Origin: Rhodococcus jostii NBRC 16295
GTDB taxonomy: Bacteria > Actinomycetota > Actinomycetes > Mycobacteriales > Mycobacteriaceae
Assembly: GCF_001894825.1 (NCBI RefSeq)
Contig: NZ_BCWY01000023.1
Location: 58,583 to 122,582 of the forward strand
Direction: 5' to 3'
Length of the DNA stretch: 64,000 nt
Within the stretch, counting starts at the first letter, position 1, and each line of letters begins with the position of its first letter. Under the pieces are notes generated by a model. It worked only from the letters and a program-made list of their open reading frames with translations. It was not told where the DNA came from and searched no databases. The position numbers and the translations under genes were made by a program. Shown here piece by piece: positions 8,735 through 17,033 of this stretch.

Positions 8735-9034
8735 ATGTGCACTCCGAACAGGCGCCCCGATCTCGACCACCCCGTGGAACTCGACTGGATCACGCGGGCG
8801 CGGTGCCGGGAAGGAGACCCGGATCGGCTCTTCGTGCAAGGCGCCGCGCAACGCAAGGCCGCGGCCCTGTGCCGGCATTGTCCCGTGCTGACGGAATGCG
8901 GCGCGTATGCGCTCGACAATCGCGTCGAGTTCGGTATCTGGGGCGGGATGACGGAACGGCAGCGCCGGGCGCTGCTCAGGGAGCATCCCGGTGTCTCCTG
9001 GTCCGTGCTCCTCGAGGAGCAGCGGCGGCGTTGA
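8735..9034 (+). CDS. WhiB-family iron-sulfur transcriptional regulator
   Basis: 99 residues. The four cluster cysteines are Cys24, Cys46, Cys49 and Cys55 in the C-x21-CxxC-x5-C pattern, expected to hold a [4Fe-4S] cluster sensitive to oxygen or nitric oxide. The following turn FGIWGGMTERQRR is the G[IV]WGG motif used to contact the principal sigma factor. The C-terminus is short and basic (EEQRRR) without the AT-hook of WhiB7. WhiB proteins are restricted to actinobacteria and their phages, which supports the host assignment. The paralogue number cannot be set from sequence alone. Confidence 0.93.
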   Translation: MCTPNRRPDLDHPVELDWITRARCREGDPDRLFVQGAAQRKAAALCRHCPVLTECGAYALDNRVEFGIWGGMTERQRRALLREHPGVSWSVLLEEQRRR

Positions 9035-9082
9035 CCCCCGGTGCTAGCGTGAGAAGCGGCGCCGTCTGGATGGAGGATCGGC

Positions 9083-9709
9083 ATGAGAATCGCGAACAGC
9101 GTGCACACCTCGCGGCCCTGGCGAATCCACGAACTCACCCGCGACTTCACGCTCGAGGACGTGTGGGCGCTGCCGACTCCGGGCGGCCGTCACGACTTCG
9201 CCCGGCTGGTGCAGGAGTTCCCCCGGCTACTGCAGGGGGCCGCGTCGGGCGACTCGTCGAACGTCACTTCCCGCGCCACCCGGGCCCTCTTCGCGATCCG
9301 GTGGGCGATCGGGCGCGTGTTGCGATGGGACGGCTCGGGCTCCGGTGTCGGCTCGCGAGTGCCGACGCTCCGCGACCGCTTGCCGGCGGATCTGCGCGAC
9401 GCCCCATCCGGCCCGGACCTGCCTCCGTTCACCTCCATCTTCCTGCTCGACGACGAGTGGGCCTCGGAGATCGCCAATCGGACCGTTCACGGCGTCATGC
9501 ACCTCGGCTGGGTACCCGACGGTGCCGGCGGCTACCGCGGCGAGATGGCGGTCTACGCGAAGCCGAACGGGCTGCTCGGTACCTGCTATATGTATGCGAT
9601 CGCCCCGTTCCGGCACCTGATCGTCTACCCGGCGATGATGCGGCAGATCGAACGGAGATGGCGGGAGGGCACAGGCGACGTCGCTCGACCCTCCACCGAG
9701 GAGAAATGA
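9083..9709 (+). CDS. DUF2867-type protein
   Basis: 208 residues, cytoplasmic, related to the DUF2867 family found beside NAD-dependent epimerases in actinobacteria. The pattern RPWRIHELTRDFTLEDVWALPTPGG at the start (read in part) and the C-terminal PFRHLIVYPAMMRQIERRW are typical. The middle holds EIANRTVHGVMHLGW. The ligand is unknown; the fold is thought to be SRPBCC-like. It lies 48 bp after the WhiB gene on the same strand and may share its transcript. Confidence 0.7.
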   Translation: MRIANSVHTSRPWRIHELTRDFTLEDVWALPTPGGRHDFARLVQEFPRLLQGAASGDSSNVTSRATRALFAIRWAIGRVLRWDGSGSGVGSRVPTLRDRLPADLRDAPSGPDLPPFTSIFLLDDEWASEIANRTVHGVMHLGWVPDGAGGYRGEMAVYAKPNGLLGTCYMYAIAPFRHLIVYPAMMRQIERRWREGTGDVARPSTEEK

Positions 9710-9725
9710 AGCGGCACTGTCTGAT

Positions 9726-10265
9726 TCATTCTTGCGAGGTCAGACATAGGACGACACGGAAGTATCGGGAATCCCGACGGAACGCCGGTGCGGTGACGCC
9801 GTACCGCGTCACGAACTCGCTCTGTTCGATGAACCGGAGATCACCGGCGGTTCCAGGCACCGAGAATTGCCGATTCGGCATGCGCCACGTGCCGGTGTCG
9901 GGCACGTGACGCAGCTGCACGTTGCCGGGCAGCATCTTCCAGCCGCGGCCGGTGTGGAGTTCGATGTTCGCGACGAACTCGATCGACATGACCACGCCGC
10001 TGGTGGGCTGCACGGGTCGAGGTGCGCAACTCGGGTACCTGTCGACGTAGAAACCGCCGCGGAGAACTTCGTTCGGTCGCACCTCGACGTCCTCGGCCAG
10101 GGATCGAACCTCGGCGGGTAGTTGCCACTCGTCGAGCCAGGCGAGGCATGCGGTGACGTTGTCGCCAGGGTGCCAGAGCTCGGGGACTGGTTCGTCGTCG
10201 ACAAAGGCCACGATCCACTGCAACGGGACGTGCTCAGGCGGGTGGTGTTCCCGTAGGACGATCAT
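9726..10265 (-). CDS. Hypothetical cytoplasmic protein
   Basis: About 179 residues from ATG 10265 (in-frame starts exist up to 10307). There is no signal peptide or membrane helix. It is aromatic- and proline-rich, with WIVAFVDDEPVPELWHPGDNV near the start, and ends in SQE. The sequence has the look of a folded globular protein with normal codon use. I do not recognise the family. It is convergent with the DUF2867 gene, 16 bp away. Confidence 0.55.
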   Translation of the reverse strand: MIVLREHHPPEHVPLQWIVAFVDDEPVPELWHPGDNVTACLAWLDEWQLPAEVRSLAEDVEVRPNEVLRGGFYVDRYPSCAPRPVQPTSGVVMSIEFVANIELHTGRGWKMLPGNVQLRHVPDTGTWRMPNRQFSVPGTAGDLRFIEQSEFVTRYGVTAPAFRRDSRYFRVVLCLTSQE

Positions 10266-10354
10266 CTCGAAGCCCCGCGCAAGAGACGGACCGATGGACG
10301 ACGCCACCGGGCGCGGGGTTACCTTGCAGCAGACGATACGCCGCCCGACACGTC

Positions 10355-10603
10355 TCAGTACGGCAGGGAGGAGCAGCCAGGATTGGCGATGACGGCCTTG
10401 CCCTCGCAGAACGCCTTGTCCGTGTTGTCGTCGAAACGTTCGGCACGGTCGCGGTCGCGGGCGTCGCGGTCCGACGAAGAGACGTGTGCGACGTCGGAAC
10501 CCGAGGCGGTGGGCATGGCGGTCGCGACTCCGGCTGCGCCGGTGACGGAGATTGCGACTGCGGCGATCATCAGGCCGGCGCGGATGGCGGTGTGGCGAAA
10601 CAT
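10355..10603 (-). CDS. Small secreted protein
   Basis: 82 residues. A clear signal peptide (hydrophobic MIAAVAISVTGAAGVATA, cleavage near residue 30) is followed by a short charged mature part (SDRDARDRDRAERFDD) and two cysteines (FCEGKA and NPGCSS) that could form a disulfide. The mature peptide would be about 50 residues. Function unknown. The upstream gap of 107 bp holds a 12-base perfect palindrome, CACCCTAGGGTG, at 10680-10691. Confidence 0.6.
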   Translation of the reverse strand: MFRHTAIRAGLMIAAVAISVTGAAGVATAMPTASGSDVAHVSSSDRDARDRDRAERFDDNTDKAFCEGKAVIANPGCSSLPY

Positions 10604-10710
10604 GCTGTGTCCTTGGTGGTGTGGTCGGGTGTTTCCTTGGTCACACCAACACTGCCTTCCCAGCAGCAGCGTCGACAGCCACCCTAGGGTGCGCAGACCC
10701 CACCCCTTTG

Positions 10711-11046
10711 CTACTCGTCGGACAGCAGCGGCCCCAGCGGTCCGAGGTCGATGTTGAGGTCCTCGGGTGTCAGCCCGAAGTGGTCACGCAGTTCGGTCAT
10801 GCGTTCCTCGAGAAGCATCAGTGTCGTACCGATCCGCTCGATCTGCTCGTCGCTGAGATCGCCGTGCTCGACTCGGCGCAGCGCCTGCCTCTCCATCAAC
10901 TGGCGCAGCAGTTCGACGAGGGTGAGGACGAGGGTCACCAGGCCTTTCTCGACCGATTCGGGGTCGGCGTCGATGCGTTGCGGCAGAATGCGCCGCCCCT
11001 CCCCGTCCAGCGTATGCGGTTCGGGTTGGTCCACGGAATCACTCAT
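10711..11046 (-). CDS. gvpK: Gas vesicle protein GvpK
   Basis: 111 residues and the last gene of the gas vesicle operon. GvpK is a small helical accessory protein needed for vesicle formation. The family core is seen in IDADPESVEKGLVTLVLTLVELLRQLMERQALRRVEHG and in LSDEQIERIGTTLMLLEERM, followed by FGLTPEDLNIDLGPLGPLL (read in pieces). The start codon lies 8 bp inside the end of gvpS, so the two are translationally coupled. Confidence 0.92.
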   Translation of the reverse strand: MSDSVDQPEPHTLDGEGRRILPQRIDADPESVEKGLVTLVLTLVELLRQLMERQALRRVEHGDLSDEQIERIGTTLMLLEERMTELRDHFGLTPEDLNIDLGPLGPLLSDE

Positions 11047-11248
11047 CGACTGGTTCCTCGGCCTCCGGCCCCGGCACCAGTGCGCTCACCGAGGCGATCA
11101 GGGTGCGCAGCGAGATTCGCACCATGTCCACGTCGGCGAGGGAGAGGGTGATCTCGCCCGTGATGACGACTCCGCCACCGAGCACTCGGTCGAGCAGGTC
11201 GACGAGGGCGATGCGGCGGTTGTCCTCGGCCGGGACGATCTCACTCAT
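11039..11248 (-). CDS. gvpS: GvpA/GvpJ-family protein GvpS
   Basis: 69 residues, the shortest of the three GvpA-family members in the operon. The core, VDLLDRVLGGGVVITGEITLSLADVDMV, corresponds to the conserved helix-strand section of the shell protein, but GvpS lacks the highly conserved residues of true GvpA and is regarded as a minor or nucleation component. The ATG at 11248 overlaps the gvpL stop (ATGA); longer in-frame extension upstream is the shadow of gvpL. Confidence 0.88.
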   Translation of the reverse strand: MSEIVPAEDNRRIALVDLLDRVLGGGVVITGEITLSLADVDMVRISLRTLIASVSALVPGPEAEEPVDE

Positions 11249-12033
11249 GGGTTCGCCTGGTCGATCCCCGCGAACGAGTACGGGGGCCACGGCCCGGTCA
11301 GTTCGAGCGTCACTCCGTCGTGGTCGGCGTCGAGTGCCGTGACGGCCGAGGCGAATTCGTCGACGAGTTCGTCGGCCACCAGGTAGGTGCCGTTGAAGAT
11401 CATCCACGCTCGTCTGCCGGTGATGGCCGGATCGGTCACCTGCTGGCGTCGGCCGTCGACGGCGTGGGACAGCAGGGCGGAATGTATCTCGCGCGCATGG
11501 TCAGCCGCCTTGCGTTCTACGTCCTGCTGGGCCGTCAACTCGGCGCGGCGGCGCAGCAGATACGCGGTCCCCTTGCCGCCGCCGCCCTTCGCGCCCGGTT
11601 CCTCGGCGGATGGCTGCGCCAGTGTTTTCGGGTCACCGTAGGCCTTGACTCCCCATTCGGTCCGCCCGGTGACCTGGCGCAGTGCGGCATCGAACTCCTC
11701 GTGACGCTCGTCGAGGAGGCGGCGAACCCGATCGTCGTCGAGGTACAGGGTGGCGAGACGCAGCGGAATGGTGGGCCCACAGCGCAGGACCGCGGCCACC
11801 ACCGTGTCGTGGGCTCGCGCGGTCGCGGCCAGCCAGTCGAGATCCTCGAGGTTCCGCTGCAACGGACCTTCCCCGTACTCGCTCAGGCTCACCGATCCGA
11901 CGACCGCGGCGAGGGCCGTTGACGCCACCACCCGCACCGGCTCGCCGGCCACACCGGTGACCCCGGACAGTTGCGCATCGCCGACGCTCGCCGACGTGAT
12001 GCCGTACAGCCACACACCGTCACTCTCGGTCAT
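11245..12033 (-). CDS. gvpL: GvpL/GvpF-family gas vesicle protein
   Basis: 262 residues. Begins VWLYGITSAS, the strand that opens the N-terminal domain of GvpF/L proteins, and ends LTGPWPPYSFAG, the near-invariant C-terminal motif of this family. The middle holds IPLRLATLYLDDDRVRRLLDE. GvpF and GvpL are thought to assist assembly at the growing vesicle surface. The start at 12033 follows GAGGGGAGG and overlaps the end of gvpJ by 14 bp. It is one of two family members here; the order after gvpJ matches gvpL of other actinobacteria. Confidence 0.92.
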   Translation of the reverse strand: MTESDGVWLYGITSASVGDAQLSGVTGVAGEPVRVVASTALAAVVGSVSLSEYGEGPLQRNLEDLDWLAATARAHDTVVAAVLRCGPTIPLRLATLYLDDDRVRRLLDERHEEFDAALRQVTGRTEWGVKAYGDPKTLAQPSAEEPGAKGGGGKGTAYLLRRRAELTAQQDVERKAADHAREIHSALLSHAVDGRRQQVTDPAITGRRAWMIFNGTYLVADELVDEFASAVTALDADHDGVTLELTGPWPPYSFAGIDQANP

Positions 12034-12427
12034 CGTCCTCCCCTCGACGTCGTCCCTCCACCTGCACCGTTTCGCCGGCCTCGACGGCGGGGCGCACCGA
12101 CCGGTCGGACTCGAGCGCGGCAATGCGTTCCTTCAGCTTCCGATTCTCGAGCTCGAGGTCGCTGCTCTTCCCGGTCAGCCAGGGGTCGTTCTCCCACCAA
12201 TTGATGCCCACCTCCTTCGCGGTCTCGAGGGAGGCGATGACCAACCGGACCTTGATCGTCAGCAGTTCGATGTCGAGAAGATTGACCTGGATATCCCCGG
12301 CGATCACCAGTCCCTTGTCGAGTACTCGTTCGAGAATGTCCCCGAGGTTCGTGGACTGGTGCCCACCGCCGAATCCGCCACCGGAGCTCTGAGGCAGGTT
12401 GCTCGTCCCGCCGCCGGCGACGGTCAT
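12020..12427 (-). CDS. gvpJ: GvpA-family protein GvpJ
   Basis: 135 residues. A Gly/Ser-rich N-terminus (GGGFGGGHQS) leads to the GvpA-type core NLGDILERVLDKGLVIAGDIQVNLLDIELLTIKVRL (read in pieces), about residues 27-75. The C-terminal half is hydrophilic and probably coiled coil (ELENRKLKERIAALESD). GvpJ is a minor shell protein affecting vesicle shape. The ATG overlaps the gvpO stop as ATGA. Confidence 0.9.
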   Translation of the reverse strand: MTVAGGGTSNLPQSSGGGFGGGHQSTNLGDILERVLDKGLVIAGDIQVNLLDIELLTIKVRLVIASLETAKEVGINWWENDPWLTGKSSDLELENRKLKERIAALESDRSVRPAVEAGETVQVEGRRRGEDDDRE

Positions 12428-12714
12428 GACTGCCCGCTCCCGCTGTCACCGACACCGCGGACGTAACGCCGGGTTCGGCGGTAGGACAACAGTTGTCCGT
12501 CCAGATCCAGCACCACCTCGTACAACGCGAGCATGTCCGTCGACGACGGGATCCGCCGGTCCTCGACGACCTCCACTTCCACCGTCCACCCGTCGTCGGT
12601 GGGCATGACCGAAGTCGCACCGAGCGGCTTCTTGCCGGTCAGTTGCGTGATGTCACGCAGTGCGACCTGCGCGATTTCGGGTGCCGGCAACGGAGGCGGC
12701 TGCTCTTCCGCCAT
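12424..12714 (-). CDS. gvpO: Gas vesicle protein GvpO
   Basis: 96 residues. The conserved features are a proline-rich start (EEQPPPLPAPEIA), ALRDITQLTGKKPLGATSV and WTVEVEVVEDRRIPSSTDMLALYEV, continuing LDLDGQLLSYRRTRRYVRG. GvpO is small, soluble and required for vesicle production in haloarchaea, where it has a regulatory link. In many actinobacterial clusters gvpO is the first gene; here it sits between gvpG and gvpJ. Confidence 0.92.
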   Translation of the reverse strand: MAEEQPPPLPAPEIAQVALRDITQLTGKKPLGATSVMPTDDGWTVEVEVVEDRRIPSSTDMLALYEVVLDLDGQLLSYRRTRRYVRGVGDSGSGQS

Positions 12715-12720
12715 GGCCGA

Positions 12721-12972
12721 TCACTCCTTCTCCGGAGTGGTGGGCGGTCCCGTTCCGGTCATTCGGTCGAGGATGGCCTGCTGCGCCTGCTCTTCCTCCT
12801 CGGCGGAGATCTCACCCGCCGCGCGGGCGTCCTCCAACTCCTCGAGGGCTCGGCGTGCACTCGCGGGGTTGTGCAGTTCCTCGTCGACCTGCCGCTGAAT
12901 CAACTCGGCCAACGAGATCACACCCTTCACCGGTTGGAGCGGCAGCGTGGCGATGAACGACAGCAGACCCAT
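12721..12972 (-). CDS. gvpG: Gas vesicle protein GvpG
   Basis: 83 residues. The opening MGLLSFIATLPLQPVKGV is the family signature (the conserved P-x-x-P-V-K-G segment), followed by a charged helix (RRALEELEDARAAGEISAEE) typical of GvpG. It is an accessory assembly protein that interacts with GvpF and GvpL. The start is 3 bp after the gvpF stop and the gene ends 6 bp before gvpO. Confidence 0.92.
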   Translation of the reverse strand: MGLLSFIATLPLQPVKGVISLAELIQRQVDEELHNPASARRALEELEDARAAGEISAEEEEQAQQAILDRMTGTGPPTTPEKE

Positions 12973-12975
12973 CGG

Positions 12976-13755
12976 TCAGCCCTCCGGCTTCGCAGTCACC
13001 ACGAAGTCGTAGGCGGCGAGCGGTCCGAGCAGACGCATGTCGACCCGGCCGTCCCACTCCTCGGCCAGTGCTCCCACCGCCTTCTCGAGTTCGTCCTGCC
13101 GAGCGACCTCGACGAGGACGGCGACCTGCGCGGCCTCCTCCTCGTGAGTCGGTTCCCGCACGTTGACCGAATCGGTCAGCGACGTGAGCGCCTCGACGAC
13201 CTTCGCGGTGTCTTCGTCCCGCTTGGCCACGATGGCGTTGCTCACGATCTCGCCGAGCGCCATCCGTGCGTCGCGGGTGGCGTCCTCGGGCTGATCTCGG
13301 ATGGTGTCTCGCAGTTTGCCTGCCTGTTCGTTCTCGTCGATCACCTCACGCAGGATCGCCTTCTCGACGTATCGCCCCTTCACGACGTACTGCGCCCGAC
13401 CCTCCAGTTCCTCCAACGCCGCAGCGAACTCGTCGGCGTGCGCCGCGAGCAGTTCCTCCTCGACGGCGTCCTCATCGGTCATGACTGCCCCGAATCGGAG
13501 CGGGAGGACAGGTGCGACACGCGACGTGCCGTCCAGCAGGTGCGCGTGGGCCTGGAGGTCCTCGGGTTTGCCGAGCGGCCTGTCCACCGAAATTTCGCTG
13601 ACGAGTGCCGCGATGTCGCCGTGCTTGACCGTGCTGACCGACCCGTCGCACACACCGACCGCGTCCTCTTCGGTCTCCACGTCGGCCGGCACGATGCCGT
13701 ACACGTAGACACCGCTGACTTGCGGTTCGTCGGTGGTCTCCTTGGAACTCGCCAT
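12976..13755 (-). CDS. gvpF: Gas vesicle protein GvpF
   Basis: 259 residues. The N-terminal domain begins VYVYGIVPADV and includes RVAPVLPLRFGAVM, both diagnostic of GvpF/L. The C-terminal end LLGPLAAYDFV matches the conserved GPwpPYsF position, here as GPLAAYDF. GvpF is a structural or chaperone component that contacts GvpA. The ATG at 13755 overlaps the gvpA stop as TGATG; a GTG one codon earlier is possible. Confidence 0.92.
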   Translation of the reverse strand: MASSKETTDEPQVSGVYVYGIVPADVETEEDAVGVCDGSVSTVKHGDIAALVSEISVDRPLGKPEDLQAHAHLLDGTSRVAPVLPLRFGAVMTDEDAVEEELLAAHADEFAAALEELEGRAQYVVKGRYVEKAILREVIDENEQAGKLRDTIRDQPEDATRDARMALGEIVSNAIVAKRDEDTAKVVEALTSLTDSVNVREPTHEEEAAQVAVLVEVARQDELEKAVGALAEEWDGRVDMRLLGPLAAYDFVVTAKPEG

Positions 13756-14168
13756 CACTTGTCACCTCGACTGGATTTACGTGAAACACGCTCTCGCTCA
13801 GGTTCTTCCTGTCCGCCGCCGAGGATGTCGCCGAGTTTCTCACCGGCGGACTCCAGTGCGCCCTTGGTTTTCGATTTGGCGCCGCCCTCGGTGACGTCCC
13901 CCACCAGGTCCGTGAGGCCCTTGGGCTCGCCACTGCCGATCTCGAGCCGGTTCACCGCCTCCGCGAACCGCAGGTACGTGTCGACGCTGGCGACCACGAC
14001 GCGCGCGTCGATGGTCAGCAATTCGATGCCGACCAGCGAGACGCGCACGTACGCATCGATTACGAGGCCCTTGTCGAGGATGGTGTCGATGACGTCGGCG
14101 AGGCTACTCGAGCTCGGTCCGCCGCTGACTCCGCCGCCGCCACCACCTGCGGGTTGCACTGCGGTCAT
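13755..14168 (-). CDS. gvpA: Gas vesicle structural protein GvpA
   Basis: 137 residues, the main shell protein. The canonical core spans about residues 19-78: [20 protein letters not shown], then [20 protein letters not shown] and [13 protein letters not shown]. This is nearly the textbook GvpA sequence, in contrast to gvpJ and gvpS. An N-terminal Gly run ([10 protein letters not shown]) and a ~55-residue charged C-terminal extension ([16 protein letters not shown]) are added; long GvpA proteins of this sort are usual in actinobacteria. It overlaps the upstream SRPBCC gene by 4 bp. Confidence 0.93.
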   Translation of the reverse strand: MTAVQPAGGGGGGVSGGPSSSSLADVIDTILDKGLVIDAYVRVSLVGIELLTIDARVVVASVDTYLRFAEAVNRLEIGSGEPKGLTDLVGDVTEGGAKSKTKGALESAGEKLGDILGGGQEEPERERVSRKSSRGDK

Positions 14169-15352
14169 CGGTTTGCTCCCTGCCGGGAGCCGGCCGACTT
14201 GGCTGCGGTCTTGCGCGGGCGGCCCCGACGTTTCGGGGGTGCCTGCTCGGAACTGGAGGCCGCGGTCTTACGGGGGCGGCGTCGGCGTTTCGGTGCTTCC
14301 TCAGCCTCCTCAGCCTCCTCGTCCTCCGGCTCCTCGTCGGGTTCCTCGGACGCCGTCTCTTCCTCTTCGTCCTCGTCCTCGGCTGTTTCCTCCGGCTCTC
14401 CGCCCTCGTCCTCCTCGACCTCGTCTTCTTCGCCCTCGTCCGGTTCGACTTCGTCCTGCTCGTCTTCTTCCGGTTCCACCTCGTCCTGCTCGGGCTCGAC
14501 TACCTCGCCGTCCCGGATCTCTCCGCGCCAACCCTCGATATCTTCAGGATGAAGGATCGACTGCGTCATGACGTGACGTCCGAAGTGCTTCAGTTCCAGG
14601 CGCGCTCGTCGTCCCTGTGCGCGCCACAGGTTTCCCGTCTTCTCGAACAAGCCCTTCGGGTGATACTCGAGGACCAGGAGGATGCGGGTGAGATCGGGGG
14701 TCACCTCGTGGAACGTCACCGCACCGTCGATGTAACCTTTGGCGCCCTTCGACCGCCACACGATCCGCTCGTCGGGCACCTGCTCGAGGATCGACGCTTC
14801 CCAGGTTCGGTGCGAGAGGAAGATCTTCGCCTTCCATTCGAGTTTCTCGTCCGATTCTTGTGCGACCCGTTCGACCTTCTTCATGAAGGACGGAAAGTCC
14901 TCGAACTGTGTCCACTGGTTGTAGGCCAGTTGCACCGGGACACCGACATCGATCGATTCGACGATGTTGGTGAGCTTGAGTTTCTTGCCACCCTTACCGC
15001 CACCCCCGCCGCCACCGCCGCCGGTGATCGTGTCCTTCAGGTCGGAGGCCGTGTCCTTCACACTGTCCTTCAGCCCGGTCAGGCCCGAGCCGAGCGCGGA
15101 GAACGGCGACTTGCCATCGCCCTCTTGGTCTTTGCCTTGCTCTTTGCCGGTGACTGCGGACAGCAGGCTTCCGCCGCCGCCCTCGGCGTAGTCGTTGAGC
15201 CTTCCCGAAGTGTTCGCCACCTTGTCCGAGACGGACGTCAGGGCCTTCTCGGCGACCGTGCCGACCAGCCGTTGCAGCGATTCCTGGAGCACGCTCGACA
15301 TGCCCCCGTTTCCCGGTGCGGATTCCTGTAGCTTCTTCGCCGCGTTCGCCAT
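14165..15352 (-). CDS. SRPBCC-domain protein of the gas vesicle cluster, with acidic tail and AT-hook
   Basis: 395 residues in four parts. Residues ~1-120 are helical and Gly/Asp-rich, ending in a run of nine glycines. Residues ~125-270 form an SRPBCC (polyketide cyclase-like) domain: [40 protein letters not shown] and [14 protein letters not shown]. Residues ~285-360 are almost entirely Glu/Asp. The last ~40 carry two basic motifs, RRRRPRKTA and [10 protein letters not shown], the second an AT-hook core. Homologues occur inside Streptomyces gas vesicle clusters (the gvpY/gvpZ positions; assignment by memory). The ATG at 15352 follows GAGGGGTGAGGG. Its role is unknown; the tail suggests DNA or polyanion contact. 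Confidence 0.8.
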   Translation of the reverse strand: MANAAKKLQESAPGNGGMSSVLQESLQRLVGTVAEKALTSVSDKVANTSGRLNDYAEGGGGSLLSAVTGKEQGKDQEGDGKSPFSALGSGLTGLKDSVKDTASDLKDTITGGGGGGGGGKGGKKLKLTNIVESIDVGVPVQLAYNQWTQFEDFPSFMKKVERVAQESDEKLEWKAKIFLSHRTWEASILEQVPDERIVWRSKGAKGYIDGAVTFHEVTPDLTRILLVLEYHPKGLFEKTGNLWRAQGRRARLELKHFGRHVMTQSILHPEDIEGWRGEIRDGEVVEPEQDEVEPEEDEQDEVEPDEGEEDEVEEDEGGEPEETAEDEDEEEETASEEPDEEPEDEEAEEAEEAPKRRRRPRKTAASSSEQAPPKRRGRPRKTAAKSAGSRQGANR

Positions 15353-15357
15353 CGCCC

Positions 15358-16056
15358 TCACCCCTCGCCGCGTCGGACGGGTGACGAATCAGTGGTGGCC
15401 TTGGCCCGCGTCCTGCGTCCGCGTGCCGGTGCCTCTTCTTCGTCGTCGTCGGATTTCTTGGTCCGCGACCTGCTCGAGGGCCGGCTGCTGCCGTTGCTCG
15501 ACGCGCGACGCCGCGCCGCGGGGCGCTTGCGTGGTGCAGGCTCCTCTTCGGCCTCGTCCTCGTCTTCGGCGGGCTCCTCGTACTCGTCGTCCTCGTCCGC
15601 GTACTCGTCCTCGGGTTCGTCGGCAGCGGTCTCGTCGTCCTCGTCGTCCCGTGCACGAGAGCGTTTCTTGCGTCCGAGTCGACCCACATCGGCGACGTCG
15701 CTCACGGTGTCCGTGACACCCCCGACAGTGTCCGTGACACCGCTGACGGTGCCCGTGACCTCTTCGCCGCCCGACAACAGCCGATTGCTCAGAGAATCGA
15801 TGCGCTGGCTGGCTGCAGTGATCGCGGCCGCCCTCGCCGCGTTGACCAACTCACCCCGAACGGAGTCGCCGATCTTGGCGATCTCGGGGGAGCTCGCGAG
15901 CATTTTCGTACCGCGTTCCAAGAGGTCTCGCGGTCCGCCGGGGAATCGTCCCGTCGCACCCGCGGCCGCGAGCATCAGCGCCATCTTCATTCTGTGTGTT
16001 CGGCCCAGCATGTAGCCGGCGCCGACGGCCAATGCCACCTGACCTTTGGTTTTCAT
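15358..16056 (-). CDS. Gas vesicle cluster accessory protein with charged tail
   Basis: 232 residues, first gene of the operon. Residues 1-35 contain hydrophobic patches (VALAVGAGYMLGRTHRMKMALMLAAAG, read in part), possibly membrane- or vesicle-associated. A helical middle (SPEIAKIGDSVRGELVNAARAA) and repeated TVSGVTDTVGGVTDTVSDVAD follow. The last ~100 residues alternate acidic blocks (EDEYADEDDEYEEPAEDEDE) with Arg/Lys/Ser blocks. Proteins of this type precede the SRPBCC gene in other actinobacterial gvp clusters. Function unknown. The stop lies just ahead of the SRPBCC start, 5 bp apart, implying coupling. Confidence 0.72.
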   Translation of the reverse strand: MKTKGQVALAVGAGYMLGRTHRMKMALMLAAAGATGRFPGGPRDLLERGTKMLASSPEIAKIGDSVRGELVNAARAAAITAASQRIDSLSNRLLSGGEEVTGTVSGVTDTVGGVTDTVSDVADVGRLGRKKRSRARDDEDDETAADEPEDEYADEDDEYEEPAEDEDEAEEEPAPRKRPAARRRASSNGSSRPSSRSRTKKSDDDEEEAPARGRRTRAKATTDSSPVRRGEG

Positions 16057-16337
16057 CGTCGAACCCCTTCACCGAGTAGTCCCAGGCGCACTTCTCGCCA
16101 ACTTCGGCAATGTGTCGCAGGACCGTTCTCGGTGATGTTCCGCAATACCGTGCGCGGTGAGGTGCGCCCTTGCCGACTACCCCAGCCGCGCGACGCTCAA
16201 CCACCGGCGCGACCCTCGGTTCGGGCGACTACGTGGCGGCCGCTCTTCCTCGAATTCGGGTGCCGACAGGTTACCGGCGGACCGCCCCGATCCACGCCTG
16301 GAACAGGTGCCGCTCACCGATTCTCGTCCGTGGTGGC

Positions 16338-17024
16338 TCAGCCCGCGGCGGCCCGCACTGCGGCGATCAGCGCCGCGACGAGAAGGGCCAGCAGCAGGAC
16401 GAGGAGGAGCACCGGGCCGAGCAGGAGGCCGACGACGAGGAGGAGAATGAGGGCGACCTTGGCCTTGCCGCTGAGTCCGGACACGAGCCCTTTGATCGCG
16501 GCCCACACAGGATTCTTGCCCGCCAGTGCGGCCCGGAGTCCTTCGAGCCCCGCGATCGCGCCGGGTCCGCCGTCCGCGACGGCCTCCGCGAGCGTGTCCG
16601 TCCATTCCTGGATCTTCTGTTGAATCGTCGCCGTCACCGCGTCGCCGCGACTTCGCGCCGCGTCCAGGAGCCGCTGAACCTCTGCCTTCAGCCAGTTGAC
16701 GAGGATGTCGGTCAGCGGCGGCAGCGGGGTGCGCGCCGCGTCGGCCGGGCAGTCTCGTTCGTTCTCGTCGACAGCCGGTGCTGCTCGGCGTGGGCGCTGC
16801 GGTGCGGCGGGACGCGGGCGCCCGGACGCACGGGATCCGCCGTCTCGGGTGCGTGTGCGGGTCGTCGCGGGCCTCTTCGCCGTCGTGGACGACCGAGCCG
16901 CCCGGCGGGGCTCGGCGGTTGTCGTCCGTTCCTCACGAACAACCTTCGTACTTTTGCCGGCCGTGCGCCGGCGGGCAGGCTCGGCCGGTGTGGTCCGGCC
17001 GCTCGCCCTCTCTCGTGCACCCAT
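16338..17024 (-). CDS. Basic, C-terminally membrane-anchored protein upstream of the gas vesicle operon
   Basis: About 228 residues from ATG 17024. The first ~90 residues are Arg/Thr/Pro/Ala-rich and disordered (TTTAEPRRAARSSTTAKRPA). Residues ~105-150 form an amphipathic helix (LTDILVNWLKAEVQRLLDAA). The last ~45 residues are very hydrophobic (KVALILLLVVGLLLGPVLLL), long enough for two helices. It shares the basic low-complexity style of the two charged proteins downstream and the same strand, separated by 281 bp. I do not know its function; a link to vesicles is inferred from position only. Confidence 0.6.
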   Translation of the reverse strand: MGARERASGRTTPAEPARRRTAGKSTKVVREERTTTAEPRRAARSSTTAKRPATTRTRTRDGGSRASGRPRPAAPQRPRRAAPAVDENERDCPADAARTPLPPLTDILVNWLKAEVQRLLDAARSRGDAVTATIQQKIQEWTDTLAEAVADGGPGAIAGLEGLRAALAGKNPVWAAIKGLVSGLSGKAKVALILLLVVGLLLGPVLLLVLLLALLVAALIAAVRAAAG

Positions 17025-17033
17025 ACAGAGCAA

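Noticed and set aside
14290..14500. Repetitive CTCCTCG/GTCCTCG-rich sequence that looks like a tandem repeat
   Set aside because: It is the coding sequence of the Glu/Asp-rich tail of the SRPBCC protein; the repeat reflects codon use and not a DNA repeat array.
12493..14571. A very long plus-strand open frame (692 codons) across the gas vesicle genes
   Set aside because: It is antisense to gvpO, gvpG, gvpF and gvpA, whose protein families are unmistakable. Its translation is Arg/Pro/Ser-rich, as expected of a shadow in high-GC DNA.
15000..15030. GCC/GCC-type microsatellite
   Set aside because: It encodes the nine-glycine linker of the SRPBCC protein and is short.
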